NCBI GenBank assembly: GCA_029933635.1
Contig: JAOZNS010000050.1
Span: 1-13,825, forward strand
Direction: 5' to 3'
From: Candidatus Zixiibacteriota bacterium
GTDB lineage: Bacteria; Zixibacteria; MSB-5A5; SM1-73
DNA: 13,825 bases
In this document: piece after piece, positions 6,316 through 13,825 of the stretch
Layout of the letters: every line of letters starts with the position of its first letter
Numbering within the stretch: the stretch's first letter is position 1
Program-made: the position numbers and the translations under genes
Notes under the pieces: generated by a model
The model's database searches: none
What the model saw: only the letters and a program-made list of their open reading frames with translations
What the model was told of the DNA's origin: nothing

Positions 6316-6710
6316 CTGCTTATGGTAAGGGGTCTGCACAAAACTGGCTGACGGTCTCCCAACAAGGCAGATACCCAACCTATGGTTTAAAAAATCTGGC
6401 TCTTCTCCTTTTAGCTGTCTTCTGGATCCTGCAGAAATTTTTGATAAGAGAAGGAGGCTTTTGGATTTATTATAGTGGCCCTAATCTTCAATCTTTTAAT
6501 CTTTCCCCCTTCATATTTGAGATTGGGTCACGATATCATTCTGACCCATGGGGAAAATCTCGATTGTGTAATTTACTGTAACGGTTAGATTCTTCGCTTT
6601 GCCCAGAATGAGGAGTGCTTTTTCCTCTTTCATGAAAAGGGAAAATTGTGGAGCTAACAAAGTTGTTGGGAGGACTCCCCGATGGAAGAACAAAATCCAG
6701 CATACAGATT
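6316..6710. other. Gene-free stretch between convergent genes
   Basis: These 395 bases lie between the stops of the GerW gene and the glycosyltransferase gene. A seven-base perfect inverted repeat, TGGGTCA (6524-6530) and TGACCCA (6542-6548), has an 11-base loop. A second hairpin pairs TTTTCC (6620-6625) with GGAAAA (6640-6645) around TTTCATGAAA. ATTCT (6589-6593) and AGAAT (6605-6609) flank a motif resembling dispersed repeats seen in many genomes. One plus frame stays open from 6261 to 6578 but has no ATG or usable start. No intrinsic terminator with a good T-run is seen for either gene. Confidence 0.5.
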
Positions 6711-8659
6711 TTATTCATCTGGTTTTGCTTTTAGCCCTTCCAGCAGTCTTACCACATTCTCAATCTGATCTGGCTCTCCATGCCATAGCTGAACGAAGTT
6801 CTTCAGATTGAAAATTGCCTCCTTCCTTTTGCCCATTTGATTGTAGATCATTCCCAAACTATAATAAGCTTGGGCATAATCTGGGTTGTATCTGATCGAG
6901 GCTTCGTATTCTCCAATTGCCTCTTCTACCATCCCCAGGCGGAGATAAATCTCTCCCAGAAGATAATGAGCATTGGGATTGTCTTCCCTCAAAGAGAGGG
7001 ATAATTTATAATATCTTTGAGCCTGATCCAAAAGACCCTGATTATGATATTCAATCCCAATGTTATAGAGGACAAATGCACTATCTGCTCCATTTTGTAA
7101 AGCTTTCTGATAATACTCCAAGGCGAGCCTGTGCCGGCCCTGATTCCCATATATTGACCCCAGATTCACGTAAGCTTCTGCCAGATTAGGATTGAAAAGT
7201 AAGGCTTTTTTATATTCTTCTTCCGCCTTGGTCGTATCTCCCTTCTGGGCATAGACCACCCCTAAGGTGTAATGAGCCTGTCCTGGATTTGAGCTGGAAT
7301 ACCCAGGAATTTCTACGTTAATAGGAATCGAAACAACCAGAAGGATCAAAAGATACTTTCCCAGGACAATGAGCTTTCGTTGTTTCGCCATAGATATTAT
7401 CCGGTCAAGGGCATATGCGGAGAACAAAATTAAAACTGGAATGATGGGAACCCGGTATCGGGCGGTGATGAAAAATAAAACCACGCTTAACATATACACA
7501 AAGAGAAAGATCTTTAGAATCGAAACATCCTTTTTCTTCCGATGTGATAAAAGGATCCCCACGATGGCTAATGGAGCAATCAAGCCGAAGGGGAAATAGA
7601 TGACAAATCGCCAGATCAAAAGCCTCAGAAGAGGAGCGCTTCGGGCAAAGAAATAGAAGTCTCGGTTGTTGGACAGCTCGTTTCCGTTCCAGAAAAGGAG
7701 GGTCTTCTTCAGCAACAATTTGATGAATTCAAAAGGTTTTTCGACTGCAAACTTCAGTCCCTTCATATACCAGAAGCGTGACACTTCAGAGGGCTTCAGG
7801 CTCCTTTTGGTGCTCTTTTCAGCTATGTTTTTTGCATCTTGATATGATCCCCACCAGGTGGTTCGGGCTCCGGGAAGTATGGCCGAGGCGCCATCAGATT
7901 GAGGATTGTTTCCGATGTAGAAATTCATTCCACCCTGAGAGGCGATGAGGACCAAATCGTTTCCTTTAATATAGTTTCGTAAAGTTACAGGGAAGATGAC
8001 TAAAATTGCTCCCAAGGCAAAGAAGCTTGCGTAAAGTAAAGATCTTGAGCCGATCTTGGGATCGCTTCTCAGGCGAAAAAGGATCCACCAGAAAAAAACC
8101 AAGCCCACCAAAAGAATGTTAGGACGAGCCACGGCAGATAAACCCAAAAGCCCGCCGCACAAAGCCCACCTTTTGAACGATGGTTTCTTCGCCGCCCGAA
8201 AGAGAGCCAAAAGCAAAACTAAATCAAAAAAGACAAGCAAAACCGGGATGAGAAGCTCGCCCTCAAAATAGATCAAAACTCCATGAAAGGAAGCAAACAA
8301 AGCAGAAATTATGGCTGTCCGCTCATTGAAAACGCTTTTGCCCAGAAGATACACCAGAATACAGCTTAAAGATCCAATTATAAACTGAATCAATCGTGCT
8401 ATAAAAAGGTTGTGACCAAAGATCTTATAAATAGAAGCCAGAAAGTAGGGATAAAGAGGGGCCCGAAAAAAACGCTTGGGGTGAAGTCCTCGCCCCGTAA
8501 TATCGCCTGAGCCCATCGATCGTGATATTCCGCATCCATGATAGGTCTGTCGAAGAGAGGTGAGTCTCTCATCTGAGACAGGTAGATGAATCGGATGACG
8601 AAGGCAAGGATGAAGATTCCGATGAGTAGAAGGGCTTCCTTTTTCATTCGTTCTTTCAC
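6711..8659 (-). CDS. GT-C (family 39-like) membrane glycosyltransferase with C-terminal TPRs, frameshifted
   Basis: The gene is split across two frames and reads as one protein of about 649 residues once a single base is added in a T7 tract. The N-terminal part begins at GTG 8659 with AGGGAG eight bases upstream: a membrane helix, then PIMDAEYHDRWAQAI, the first periplasmic loop with the Asp-x-Glu typical of GT39/ArnT-like enzymes, up to SVFF (about residue 65). The rest continues RAPLYPYFLASIYKIFG with many membrane helices. From about residue 461 five tetratricopeptide repeats follow (AHYTLGVVYAQKGD, AYVNLGSIYGNQGR, VLYNIGIEYHNQGL, AHYLLGEIYLRLGM, AYYSLGMIYNQMGK). Such enzymes move sugars from lipid-linked donors to proteins or lipids at the periplasmic face; the TPRs would bind a partner. 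The longer in-frame N-terminus starting near 8750 reads as non-membrane low-quality sequence and is rejected. The frameshift may be an assembly error, a real mutation or a slippery switch. Confidence 0.82.
8466..8472 (-). other. T7 homopolymer tract at the glycosyltransferase frameshift
   Basis: Seven A on the plus strand (T7 in the coding strand). With eight T, or with five, the frame of SVFF joins RAPLYPYF and gives the expected family sequence. This is the smallest change that restores the gene. Confidence 0.75.
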
Positions 8660-8679
8660 CCACTATTCTCCCTGCTTTC

Positions 8680-8708
8680 AAGCTAATCCCAGACGTTCTT
8701 GAAGTCAA
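8680..8708 (-). promoter_or_regulatory. Weak candidate promoter for the glycosyltransferase gene
   Basis: On the minus strand TTGACT (8708-8703) and TAGCTT (8685-8680) are 17 bases apart. The -35 is good, the -10 matches in only three positions, and the predicted start would fall close to the ribosome site. Confidence 0.2.
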
Positions 8709-8727
8709 GAAAATCCAACAAAAAAGC

Positions 8728-8756
8728 TTGCCTAAACGAAAACCAAGCATTATATT
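8728..8756 (+). promoter_or_regulatory. Candidate sigma-70-type promoter for the cmk operon
   Basis: TTGCCT at 8728-8733 and TATATT at 8751-8756 are separated by exactly 17 bases. Transcription would start near 8763, giving a leader of about 20-30 bases that just includes the AGGTGGGGG ribosome site at 8765-8773. It is the best promoter-like match in the window. Confidence 0.5.
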
Positions 8757-8791
8757 TTTTGATCAGGTGGGGGATTTTTTATTTGCGCAAG

Positions 8792-9481
8792 ATGGGAAAA
8801 AAGGTAATTGCCATAGATGGACCGGCGGGAGCCGGTAAAAGCACCACGGCTAAACTGGTGGCTCGAAAACTTGGTTTTTTGTATCTGGATACCGGAGCCA
8901 TGTATCGGGCCCTAACCTTGAAGGCACTGGAATGTGGCCTTGACGTAAATGATGAGAAAGAATTGAAAAAGTTGGCTCAAAAATCCGTAATCTCCTTTGA
9001 AAACAAAAATGGCCAAAACAGGATCCGGCTGGATGGAAGGGATGTGACCGAAAGGATCAGGGAACCCGATGTGGATAGAAACGTATCCTACGTCTCCATG
9101 CATAAGGGGGTGAGAGCAATCCTGGTGGCGATGCAGAAAAGGATAGGAGAGGAAAACGATCTGGTGGCAGAAGGGAGGGATACCACCACAGTGGTCTTTC
9201 CTCATGCTTTTAAAATCTACTTAGATGCGGATCTGACCGAAAGGGCTAAGAGACGATTTCTGGAACTGAAGGAGAAGGGGATCAAAACCACGCTGGAGGA
9301 ACAAATAAAGGAGATTTCAAAAAGGGACAAGCTCGACAGAGAGAGGGAAGCAAGTCCTCTTCTTCAGGATAAGGATGCTGTGGTGTTGGATACCACCCAC
9401 CTGACCATCGAACAACAGGTGGATCGAGTGATCCAGCTATTTTTGGAAAAGGTGAAATCTTCCGATCTCAAAGGACGGTGA
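8792..9481 (+). CDS. cmk: Cytidylate kinase
   Basis: Phosphorylates CMP and dCMP with ATP in the cytoplasm, feeding CTP and dCTP synthesis. The 229-residue length matches E. coli Cmk (227). Motifs in order: P-loop GPAGAGKST (10-18), YLDTGAMYRAL (31-41), RDVTERIREPDVDRNVSYVS, the catalytic VAEGRDTTTVVFPHA (125-139), the RAKRR lid (151-155) and SKRDKLDREREASPLLQDKDAVVLDTT written across 177-201. The GRD is followed by TTT where most family members have IGT or MGT. The ATG is chosen because it begins the conserved domain, but TTG at 8783 is spaced nine bases after AGGTGGGGG and may be the true start; further upstream codons read as non-coding. First gene of the cmk-plsC-ispH-rpsA run, an order also found in Firmicutes and other phyla. 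Confidence 0.95.
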   Translation: MGKKVIAIDGPAGAGKSTTAKLVARKLGFLYLDTGAMYRALTLKALECGLDVNDEKELKKLAQKSVISFENKNGQNRIRLDGRDVTERIREPDVDRNVSYVSMHKGVRAILVAMQKRIGEENDLVAEGRDTTTVVFPHAFKIYLDADLTERAKRRFLELKEKGIKTTLEEQIKEISKRDKLDREREASPLLQDKDAVVLDTTHLTIEQQVDRVIQLFLEKVKSSDLKGR

Positions 9482-9577
9482 ATCAAGCTCGGAGCGTTAG
9501 TCTATTTTGTGTGACCTGAAATTGAAGACAGATGGAAAACAAAAATTAAACCGCAACGAGGATGTAACTGACTTGAA

Positions 9578-10195
9578 GTGAGAACTCATTACTATATAGG
9601 CTGGTTGATTATTAATCTAATTCTTAAAATCTTTTGGCGCTTTAAAAGGATCGGGGCAGAATACATACCCAAAACTGGAGGGGTGATCATCGCGGCCAAT
9701 CATGTGGCTTATGTGGATCCCCCGTTTTTAGGAGCCGCCTCCTCCCGAGAGCTTTACTACCTAGCCAAGGCGGAGCTTTTTTCCAATGCGATCTTCGGCT
9801 GGTTGATCAGAAAGTATAACGCCATTCCAGTAACTCGAGGGGCTTTCGACCGTAGGGCAATCAACAGGGCGATTCAGCTTCTTAAACAGGGAAAGGCGCT
9901 TCTTTTTTTCCCGGAAGGCACCAGAAGCAGAGATGGAAACTTTCTTGAGCCCAAATTGGGATTAGGAAAGGTTGCGCTGGAGGCCCAGGTGCCAATAATT
10001 CCAGCATATATTCACAATTCGGGACAACTGTTTTCCACTTTTTTGAAAAGGAAGAGGCTGTTCATCGGATTCGATAGACCTCTGAAAGAAAGCTTTCTGG
10101 AAAAGTTTCCTAAGGACAAGGAAGGATACAAAAGAATCGGTCAGGAGATAATGAAGAAAATCAGCAGGTTGAAGGAAAAGATGGAAGCGAATTAA
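9578..10195 (+). CDS. plsC: 1-acyl-sn-glycerol-3-phosphate acyltransferase
   Basis: Adds the second acyl chain to lysophosphatidic acid to give phosphatidic acid, the precursor of membrane phospholipids. It is a 205-residue inner-membrane-associated protein. The HX4D catalytic motif is NHVAYVDPP (His42, Asp47), and the glycerol-phosphate binding motif is FPEGTRSRDG (111-120), followed by KLGLGKVALEAQVPIIPAYI, all typical. An N-terminal hydrophobic stretch (IGWLIINLILKIFW) anchors it. The start is GTG; a stop lies three codons upstream in frame, so no earlier start exists, though the ribosome site is weak (GAGGAT about 12 bases off). It lies 96 bases after cmk and 55 before ispH. Related acyltransferases, such as those acting on other lysophospholipids, cannot be excluded. 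Confidence 0.9.
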   Translation: MRTHYYIGWLIINLILKIFWRFKRIGAEYIPKTGGVIIAANHVAYVDPPFLGAASSRELYYLAKAELFSNAIFGWLIRKYNAIPVTRGAFDRRAINRAIQLLKQGKALLFFPEGTRSRDGNFLEPKLGLGKVALEAQVPIIPAYIHNSGQLFSTFLKRKRLFIGFDRPLKESFLEKFPKDKEGYKRIGQEIMKKISRLKEKMEAN

Positions 10196-10250
10196 AATTT
10201 TTTGCTTTGTTATTTGAAAAAATTGAGTAAATTCTTACAAAGAGTGCAAA

Positions 10251-11087
10251 ATGAAAATACAGGTGGTAAAAGAGGCGGGCTTCTGCTTCGGAGTGAAAAG
10301 AGCCATAAAGCTTGCCATAGATGCTGTCGCTGAGAAAGATGGGAAAGTCTACACCTTGGGTCCTTTGATTCACAATCCACAGGTGGTGGAAGACTTAGAG
10401 AAGAAAGGAGTGCAAGCAATAAAAGACATGAAGACAACTCGAAAGGGGACCCTGATAATTCGTTCACATGGAGTGCATCCTCAGGTGCTGGAGCGCATCC
10501 GCAAAAAAGGGTTTAAAGTTGTGGATGCCACCTGTCCATTTGTGAAAAGGGCTCAGAGGATGGCAAAGCTTCTTTGCGATCAAGGATATCAGGTGGTGGT
10601 GGTGGGAGAGGCGCATCATCCAGAGGTTCAGGGAATAGTGGGCTATGCTGGTGATTCAGCATTGGTGATAAATCATAATCGGAGAAGAAAAAAACTGCCT
10701 CATTTTGAAAGGCTGGGGGTGGTGGCACAAACGACTTTGAATATCGATGCCTTCAAAGAGGTGGTGGTAAAGCTGATTGAAAATGCTGAAGAATTGAAGG
10801 TGTTCAACACCATCTGTCATGCCACTGCCAGAACTCAGAAAGCCACATTCAAGCTGGCAAGCAAAGTGGATGTGATGGTGGTTGTGGGAGGATATAACTC
10901 CGCCAACACAACCCGGCTGGCAAAGCTGTGCAAAAAGCTGGGCACTCCCACTCATCATGTGGAAACGGCCGGCCAGTTGCGAAGGTCTTGGTTCAAGAAC
11001 AAAGATTCTGTGGGCATCACTGCCGGCACCTCCACCCCGGGATGGTTGATTAAAGAAGTAAAGGAACGCATAAAAAGCTTTCGATAA
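10251..11087 (+). CDS. ispH: 4-hydroxy-3-methylbut-2-enyl diphosphate reductase
   Basis: Last enzyme of the MEP isoprenoid pathway: it reduces HMBPP to IPP and DMAPP using an iron-sulfur cluster, in the cytoplasm. The 278 residues fit the family. The three cluster cysteines are present: Cys12 in GFCFGVKRA, Cys95 in DATCPFV and Cys189 in NTICHAT. Substrate and proton residues also appear: His41 (IHNP), His73 (RSHG), His123/Glu125 (HHPEVQG), the QTT at 160-162, YNSANT and TAGTSTPGW near the end. One deviation: the segment after Cys189 reads CHATARTQ, where most IspH have Arg-Gln and here Thr-Gln. The ribosome site is poor (AGAG). It lies between plsC and rpsA, as in Firmicutes-type clusters, and indicates that the organism makes isoprenoids by the MEP route. 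Confidence 0.96.
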   Translation: MKIQVVKEAGFCFGVKRAIKLAIDAVAEKDGKVYTLGPLIHNPQVVEDLEKKGVQAIKDMKTTRKGTLIIRSHGVHPQVLERIRKKGFKVVDATCPFVKRAQRMAKLLCDQGYQVVVVGEAHHPEVQGIVGYAGDSALVINHNRRRKKLPHFERLGVVAQTTLNIDAFKEVVVKLIENAEELKVFNTICHATARTQKATFKLASKVDVMVVVGGYNSANTTRLAKLCKKLGTPTHHVETAGQLRRSWFKNKDSVGITAGTSTPGWLIKEVKERIKSFR

Positions 11088-11105
11088 TACGTATCAGAAA
11101 TGACT

Positions 11106-11117
11106 CCCCTTAAGGGG
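11106..11117. promoter_or_regulatory. Perfect 12-base palindrome before rpsA
   Basis: CCCCTTAAGGGG is a perfect palindrome 13 bases before the AGGAGG ribosome site of rpsA. It sits between ATGACT (11100-11105) and TATATA (11124-11129), so it could overlap a promoter as an operator or fold into a small hairpin in the leader. No function is shown. Confidence 0.35.
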
Positions 11118-11145
11118 AAATTCTATATAAAGGAGGAACAATTTA

Positions 11146-13365
11146 ATGGTAGAGGAGAAAAAACCAAAAGATGCCTCTGCTTCCAAAAGCAAGGCAAAAA
11201 GGAGTTCACCGAAAGGAGGTGAAAGGGAGACCAAGGCTTCCCAGAAGAAGCCAACCCTTAGAAGAAGACAGATAACCAAGAAGAAATCTACCCCCAAAAA
11301 GAAACCTGCGACAAAGAAGGGGGCTGGTGAGACCAAGAGGAAAGCTGAGACAAAGACCGAGGAGGTCAAAAGCCCAGAAAAGCTTGCCCCGCTGAAGGAG
11401 CTGGAGAAACCATCTCCGGTGTCCCAATACGATCTTTCCCGGATTACGGAAAAAGAATATTCACCTGAGGAATTTGAAGAGTTTCTGAAGATGTATGAAC
11501 CAACGCTTTCAGATATCCAGGAGGGGGAGATCGTCAAGGGGAAGGTGATGGGGGTGACCAAAGAGGATGTGATCGTGGATGTGGGCTTCAAATCAGAGGG
11601 AATTATCTCCATCTCCGAGTTTCCTGAGCCTATCAACGTGAAGGTGGGTGATGAGGTTGAGGTATATCTGGATGCCATTGAGGATCAGGATGGTCAACTG
11701 GTTTTGTCCAAACAGAAAGCAGACTTCATGCGGGTGTGGGATAGGGTTAAGGAGGCGCATGATAAAGGGATGCTCATCTCAGGAAAGATTCAGAGAAGAA
11801 TCAAAGGGGGCATGGTGGTAGACCTTATGGGGGTCGAAGCCTTCCTTCCCGGTTCCCAGATTGCCCTACGACAGGTGCCAGATTTCGATGCCTTGGTGGG
11901 ACAGACCATGGAGTTTAAGGTGATAAAGCTTAACAAAGCCAGGCGCAATATCGTGGTGTCCCGTCGAGCAGTGCTGGAGGAGGAAAGACAAAAGCAAAGG
12001 GAGAAGCTTTTAAAGGAGATCGAGGTCGGACAGGTCAGAGAGGGTTTGGTAAAAAATATCACCGACTTCGGCGTATTCATCGACTTGGGCGGAGTGGATG
12101 GATTGCTCCACATCACGGATATGTCCTGGGGAAGAATAAGCCATCCCAGCGAATTGGTCGCTTTGGGAGACAAAATCAATGTAAAAATCATAGACTTCGA
12201 TAAAAATACCGGAAGGATCTCGCTGGGACTGAAACAATTAACCCCATACCCTTGGGAGAACATTGAGGAAAGATATCCCGTGGGCAAGAAAGTCAAGGGC
12301 AAGGTTGTTTCCATCACCGACTATGGAGCATTCGTTGAGCTGGAGAAGGGGGTGGAGGGCTTGATACATATCTCCGAGATGTCTTGGACTCAACATATCA
12401 GGCATCCCTCCAAGCTGATGGCTATCGGGGATATGGTGGAGGCAAAGGTTTTGTCTGTGGACAAGGAAAACGAGAAAATCTCCTTGGGGATAAAACAACT
12501 GGAGCCGGATCCATGGGAAAATATCGAGCAGAAATATAAACCCGGCACACGGGTTACAGGCAGGGTGAGAAACTTAACCGCCTTCGGGGCCTTCATAGAA
12601 TTGGAACAGGGAATTGATGGTCTGGTGCATATCTCAGATCTGTCCTGGACAAAAAGGATCCAGAATCCATCGGAGGTGATGAAGAAGGGCGAAAAGGTGG
12701 AGGTGGTGGTGTTGAAGGTGGATCGAGAGAATCGGCGCATCTCCTTAGGGCATAAACAGCTCAAGAAGGATCCTTGGCCGGAGCTTTCCCGAAGGTATGC
12801 AGTGGGCAAGGAGACCACCGGAAAGATCTTGCGGCTTTTGGATCGGGGCGTCGTTGTGGATTTGGGAGAAGATGTGGAAGGTTTCGTCCCCACCTTGCAT
12901 CTGGGTAAGCCAGAGATAGCCAGACCTGCAGATGCGTTCAATGAAGGAGATGAATTGCCTCTGAAGGTGATCGAGTTCGATCATCCCGGCAAAAAGATCG
13001 TCCTTTCCGTGGAAGCCTACTATCGAGGAAGAGAAAAGGCAGAGCTGGAGGCCTTCTTGGCTAAACATCCCACCAAGACTCAAAAGGTGGAGGAGATAGT
13101 GGAGGAAAAGCCCCACCTGAAGGAGAGGAAGGAGACAAAGGAGGTGACCTCGGAAACTTTGAAGGAAGGAGAGGACGAAAAGACCAGAGAGAAATCTGTG
13201 GAGGAGATCTCCGGAGAGGCTAAAGTGGAGATCGACGAGGAGAAAAAAACAGAGTCTGTGGATGCTCAAGCTAAGAAGGAGGAATCTGCTCCGACAGAGA
13301 GTCCACCTGAGCAATCCGTGGATTCGTTTTCAACGGAGAAACCGAAAAAACAAACGGACGCTTAA
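11146..13365 (+). CDS. rpsA: 30S ribosomal protein S1 with long charged N- and C-terminal extensions
   Basis: Binds mRNA and helps place it on the 30S subunit. At 739 residues it is clearly longer than E. coli S1 (557). Six S1 (OB-fold) domains follow in order, at about residues 126-190, 208-273, 293-363, 378-450, 465-538 and 552-622. Domains 3-5 are the most regular, with ITDFGVFIDLGGVDGLLHITD, ITDYGAFVELEKGVEGLIHIS and LTAFGAFIELEQGIDGLVHIS cores and repeated 'RISLG.KQL' ends. Before them is a Lys/Ser/Thr-rich stretch (about 1-85, with KKKSTPKKKPATKK) that looks disordered and histone-H1-like. After them is a Glu/Lys-rich acidic tail (about 640-739). Compositional tails may add nucleic-acid or partner contacts; this is inference. 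AGGAGG nine bases before ATG is a strong ribosome site. It ends the housekeeping run and is followed by a clear terminator. Confidence 0.95.
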   Translation: MVEEKKPKDASASKSKAKRSSPKGGERETKASQKKPTLRRRQITKKKSTPKKKPATKKGAGETKRKAETKTEEVKSPEKLAPLKELEKPSPVSQYDLSRITEKEYSPEEFEEFLKMYEPTLSDIQEGEIVKGKVMGVTKEDVIVDVGFKSEGIISISEFPEPINVKVGDEVEVYLDAIEDQDGQLVLSKQKADFMRVWDRVKEAHDKGMLISGKIQRRIKGGMVVDLMGVEAFLPGSQIALRQVPDFDALVGQTMEFKVIKLNKARRNIVVSRRAVLEEERQKQREKLLKEIEVGQVREGLVKNITDFGVFIDLGGVDGLLHITDMSWGRISHPSELVALGDKINVKIIDFDKNTGRISLGLKQLTPYPWENIEERYPVGKKVKGKVVSITDYGAFVELEKGVEGLIHISEMSWTQHIRHPSKLMAIGDMVEAKVLSVDKENEKISLGIKQLEPDPWENIEQKYKPGTRVTGRVRNLTAFGAFIELEQGIDGLVHISDLSWTKRIQNPSEVMKKGEKVEVVVLKVDRENRRISLGHKQLKKDPWPELSRRYAVGKETTGKILRLLDRGVVVDLGEDVEGFVPTLHLGKPEIARPADAFNEGDELPLKVIEFDHPGKKIVLSVEAYYRGREKAELEAFLAKHPTKTQKVEEIVEEKPHLKERKETKEVTSETLKEGEDEKTREKSVEEISGEAKVEIDEEKKTESVDAQAKKEESAPTESPPEQSVDSFSTEKPKKQTDA

Positions 13366-13389
13366 TCAGGTTCTCCCTAAAAACCGATC

Positions 13390-13440
13390 AAGCGGTGGTG
13401 GTTTTGAAGGATCCGAAAGACCGCCATCGCTTTTTTATTT
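13390..13440 (+). terminator. Rho-independent terminator of rpsA
   Basis: AAGCGGTGGTGGT (13390-13402) pairs with ACCGCCATCGCTT (13420-13432) over 13 positions with two G-T pairs, extended inward by a few more. A T6 run (13431-13436) and then ATTTTAT follow directly. It begins 24 bases after the rpsA stop and should end the cmk-plsC-ispH-rpsA transcript. Confidence 0.9.
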
Positions 13441-13825
13441 TATCAGAGGGGAAAGACCATAAGAAGACACTAAAGCCTTTGATCTTCGGTTGTATCGTGT
13501 CAGATTCTACCTGACAGAACGAAAGCCCTTCCCAACTATGTCATTGTTATCAGAGCAAACTAAAATTAACGCACTTCTTTGAAGTCCGAGAGGGACGATT
13601 CAACCAACAGGTAAAGCTGTTCTTGGAGAGCAAAAATTATTTATTGTATGCACTCATTCTGGCTGATGTAATCCGCTTTGGTGTGTCCACTACTTTTGGG
13701 TCTCGGTGCGCGGTATGACCCGTCCTTGTGGATCCTGCGGAAAAACTATTGAATTATTACAGAATAGTTGGGGGCTGTTGCTTAACTCACAGAATTATCG
13801 AATCATTAAATTCCAACGAGCTGAA
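13441..13825. other. Gene-free right end of the window
   Basis: No gene can be supported in these 385 bases. A hairpin of nine pairs with a three-base bulge lies at 13495-13522 (TCGTGTCAG with CTGAC and ACGA). GGGTC (13698-13702) and GACCC (13717-13721) form a short inverted repeat, and AACTATT (13744-13750) pairs with AATAGTT (13763-13769). A plus frame is open from 13515 to the stop at 13716-13718 (67 codons) but has no ATG or GTG near its beginning. Confidence 0.5.

Noticed and set aside
6261..6578. Open plus-strand frame of 106 codons after the GerW gene
   Set aside because: No ATG, GTG or TTG at a sensible place, part of it overlaps the GerW coding end, and no recognisable domain is present.
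8660..8750. Longer N-terminus for the glycosyltransferase running to 8750
   Set aside because: Its first hundred or so residues are basic, lack the expected first membrane helix, overlap the cmk promoter, and lie in a different frame from the family-like N-terminus starting at 8659.
8699..8791. Extended N-terminus of Cmk starting at 8699
   Set aside because: It would cover the candidate promoter and ribosome site, and the added 31 residues have no match to the family; the conserved domain begins at the ATG at 8792.
11094..13314. Several long minus-strand frames inside rpsA
   Set aside because: They are antisense shadows of an unmistakable S1 gene with regular repeats; none shows a known domain or ribosome site.
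13670..13740. Possible insertion-sequence end near GTGTCCACTAC
   Set aside because: No matching inverted end, target duplication or transposase is visible.

Overview
The window looks like chromosomal DNA from a diderm (outer-membrane) bacterium, most plausibly an uncultured lineage near the FCB or candidate-phylum radiation (Zixibacteria, KSB1 or WOR-3 type). This is inference from gene content: a PorV/FadL-type barrel start, a lamin-tail protein with a FlgD-like C-terminal domain, a TPR-bearing GT-C glycosyltransferase, and a cmk-plsC-ispH-rpsA block. Base composition is moderate, with AT-rich promoters and clear Shine-Dalgarno sites. No rRNA, tRNA, CRISPR array, intact insertion sequence or phage gene is seen.

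Left third (1-3139, all minus strand): a small four-helix membrane protein, an M1-aminopeptidase-like protein that has lost its zinc-binding and catalytic residues, a secreted lamin-tail/FlgD-like surface protein, and the N-terminus of an outer-membrane barrel running off the left edge. A 481-base gene-free stretch follows. Middle (3621-6315, plus strand): a sodium-coupled NSS amino-acid transporter overlapping by one base a 31-residue MetS-like partner, then a DUF2953 (YtfI-like) and GerW (YtfJ-like) pair, known from spore formers but here in a presumably non-sporulating organism. A 395-base gene-free stretch with several inverted repeats follows.

Right part: a minus-strand GT-C glycosyltransferase with five C-terminal TPRs, split by a one-base frameshift in a T7 tract (8466-8472). 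Divergent from it is a housekeeping run: cytidylate kinase (nucleotide supply), PlsC (phospholipid synthesis), IspH (last step of the MEP isoprenoid pathway) and ribosomal protein S1 with long charged extensions, closed by a strong intrinsic terminator. The last 385 bases hold no gene that can be supported. Nothing in the window is clearly a new defence or mobile system. The points most worth a second look are the dead M1 protein beside the secreted/barrel pair, the frameshifted glycosyltransferase, and the DUF2953-GerW pair.
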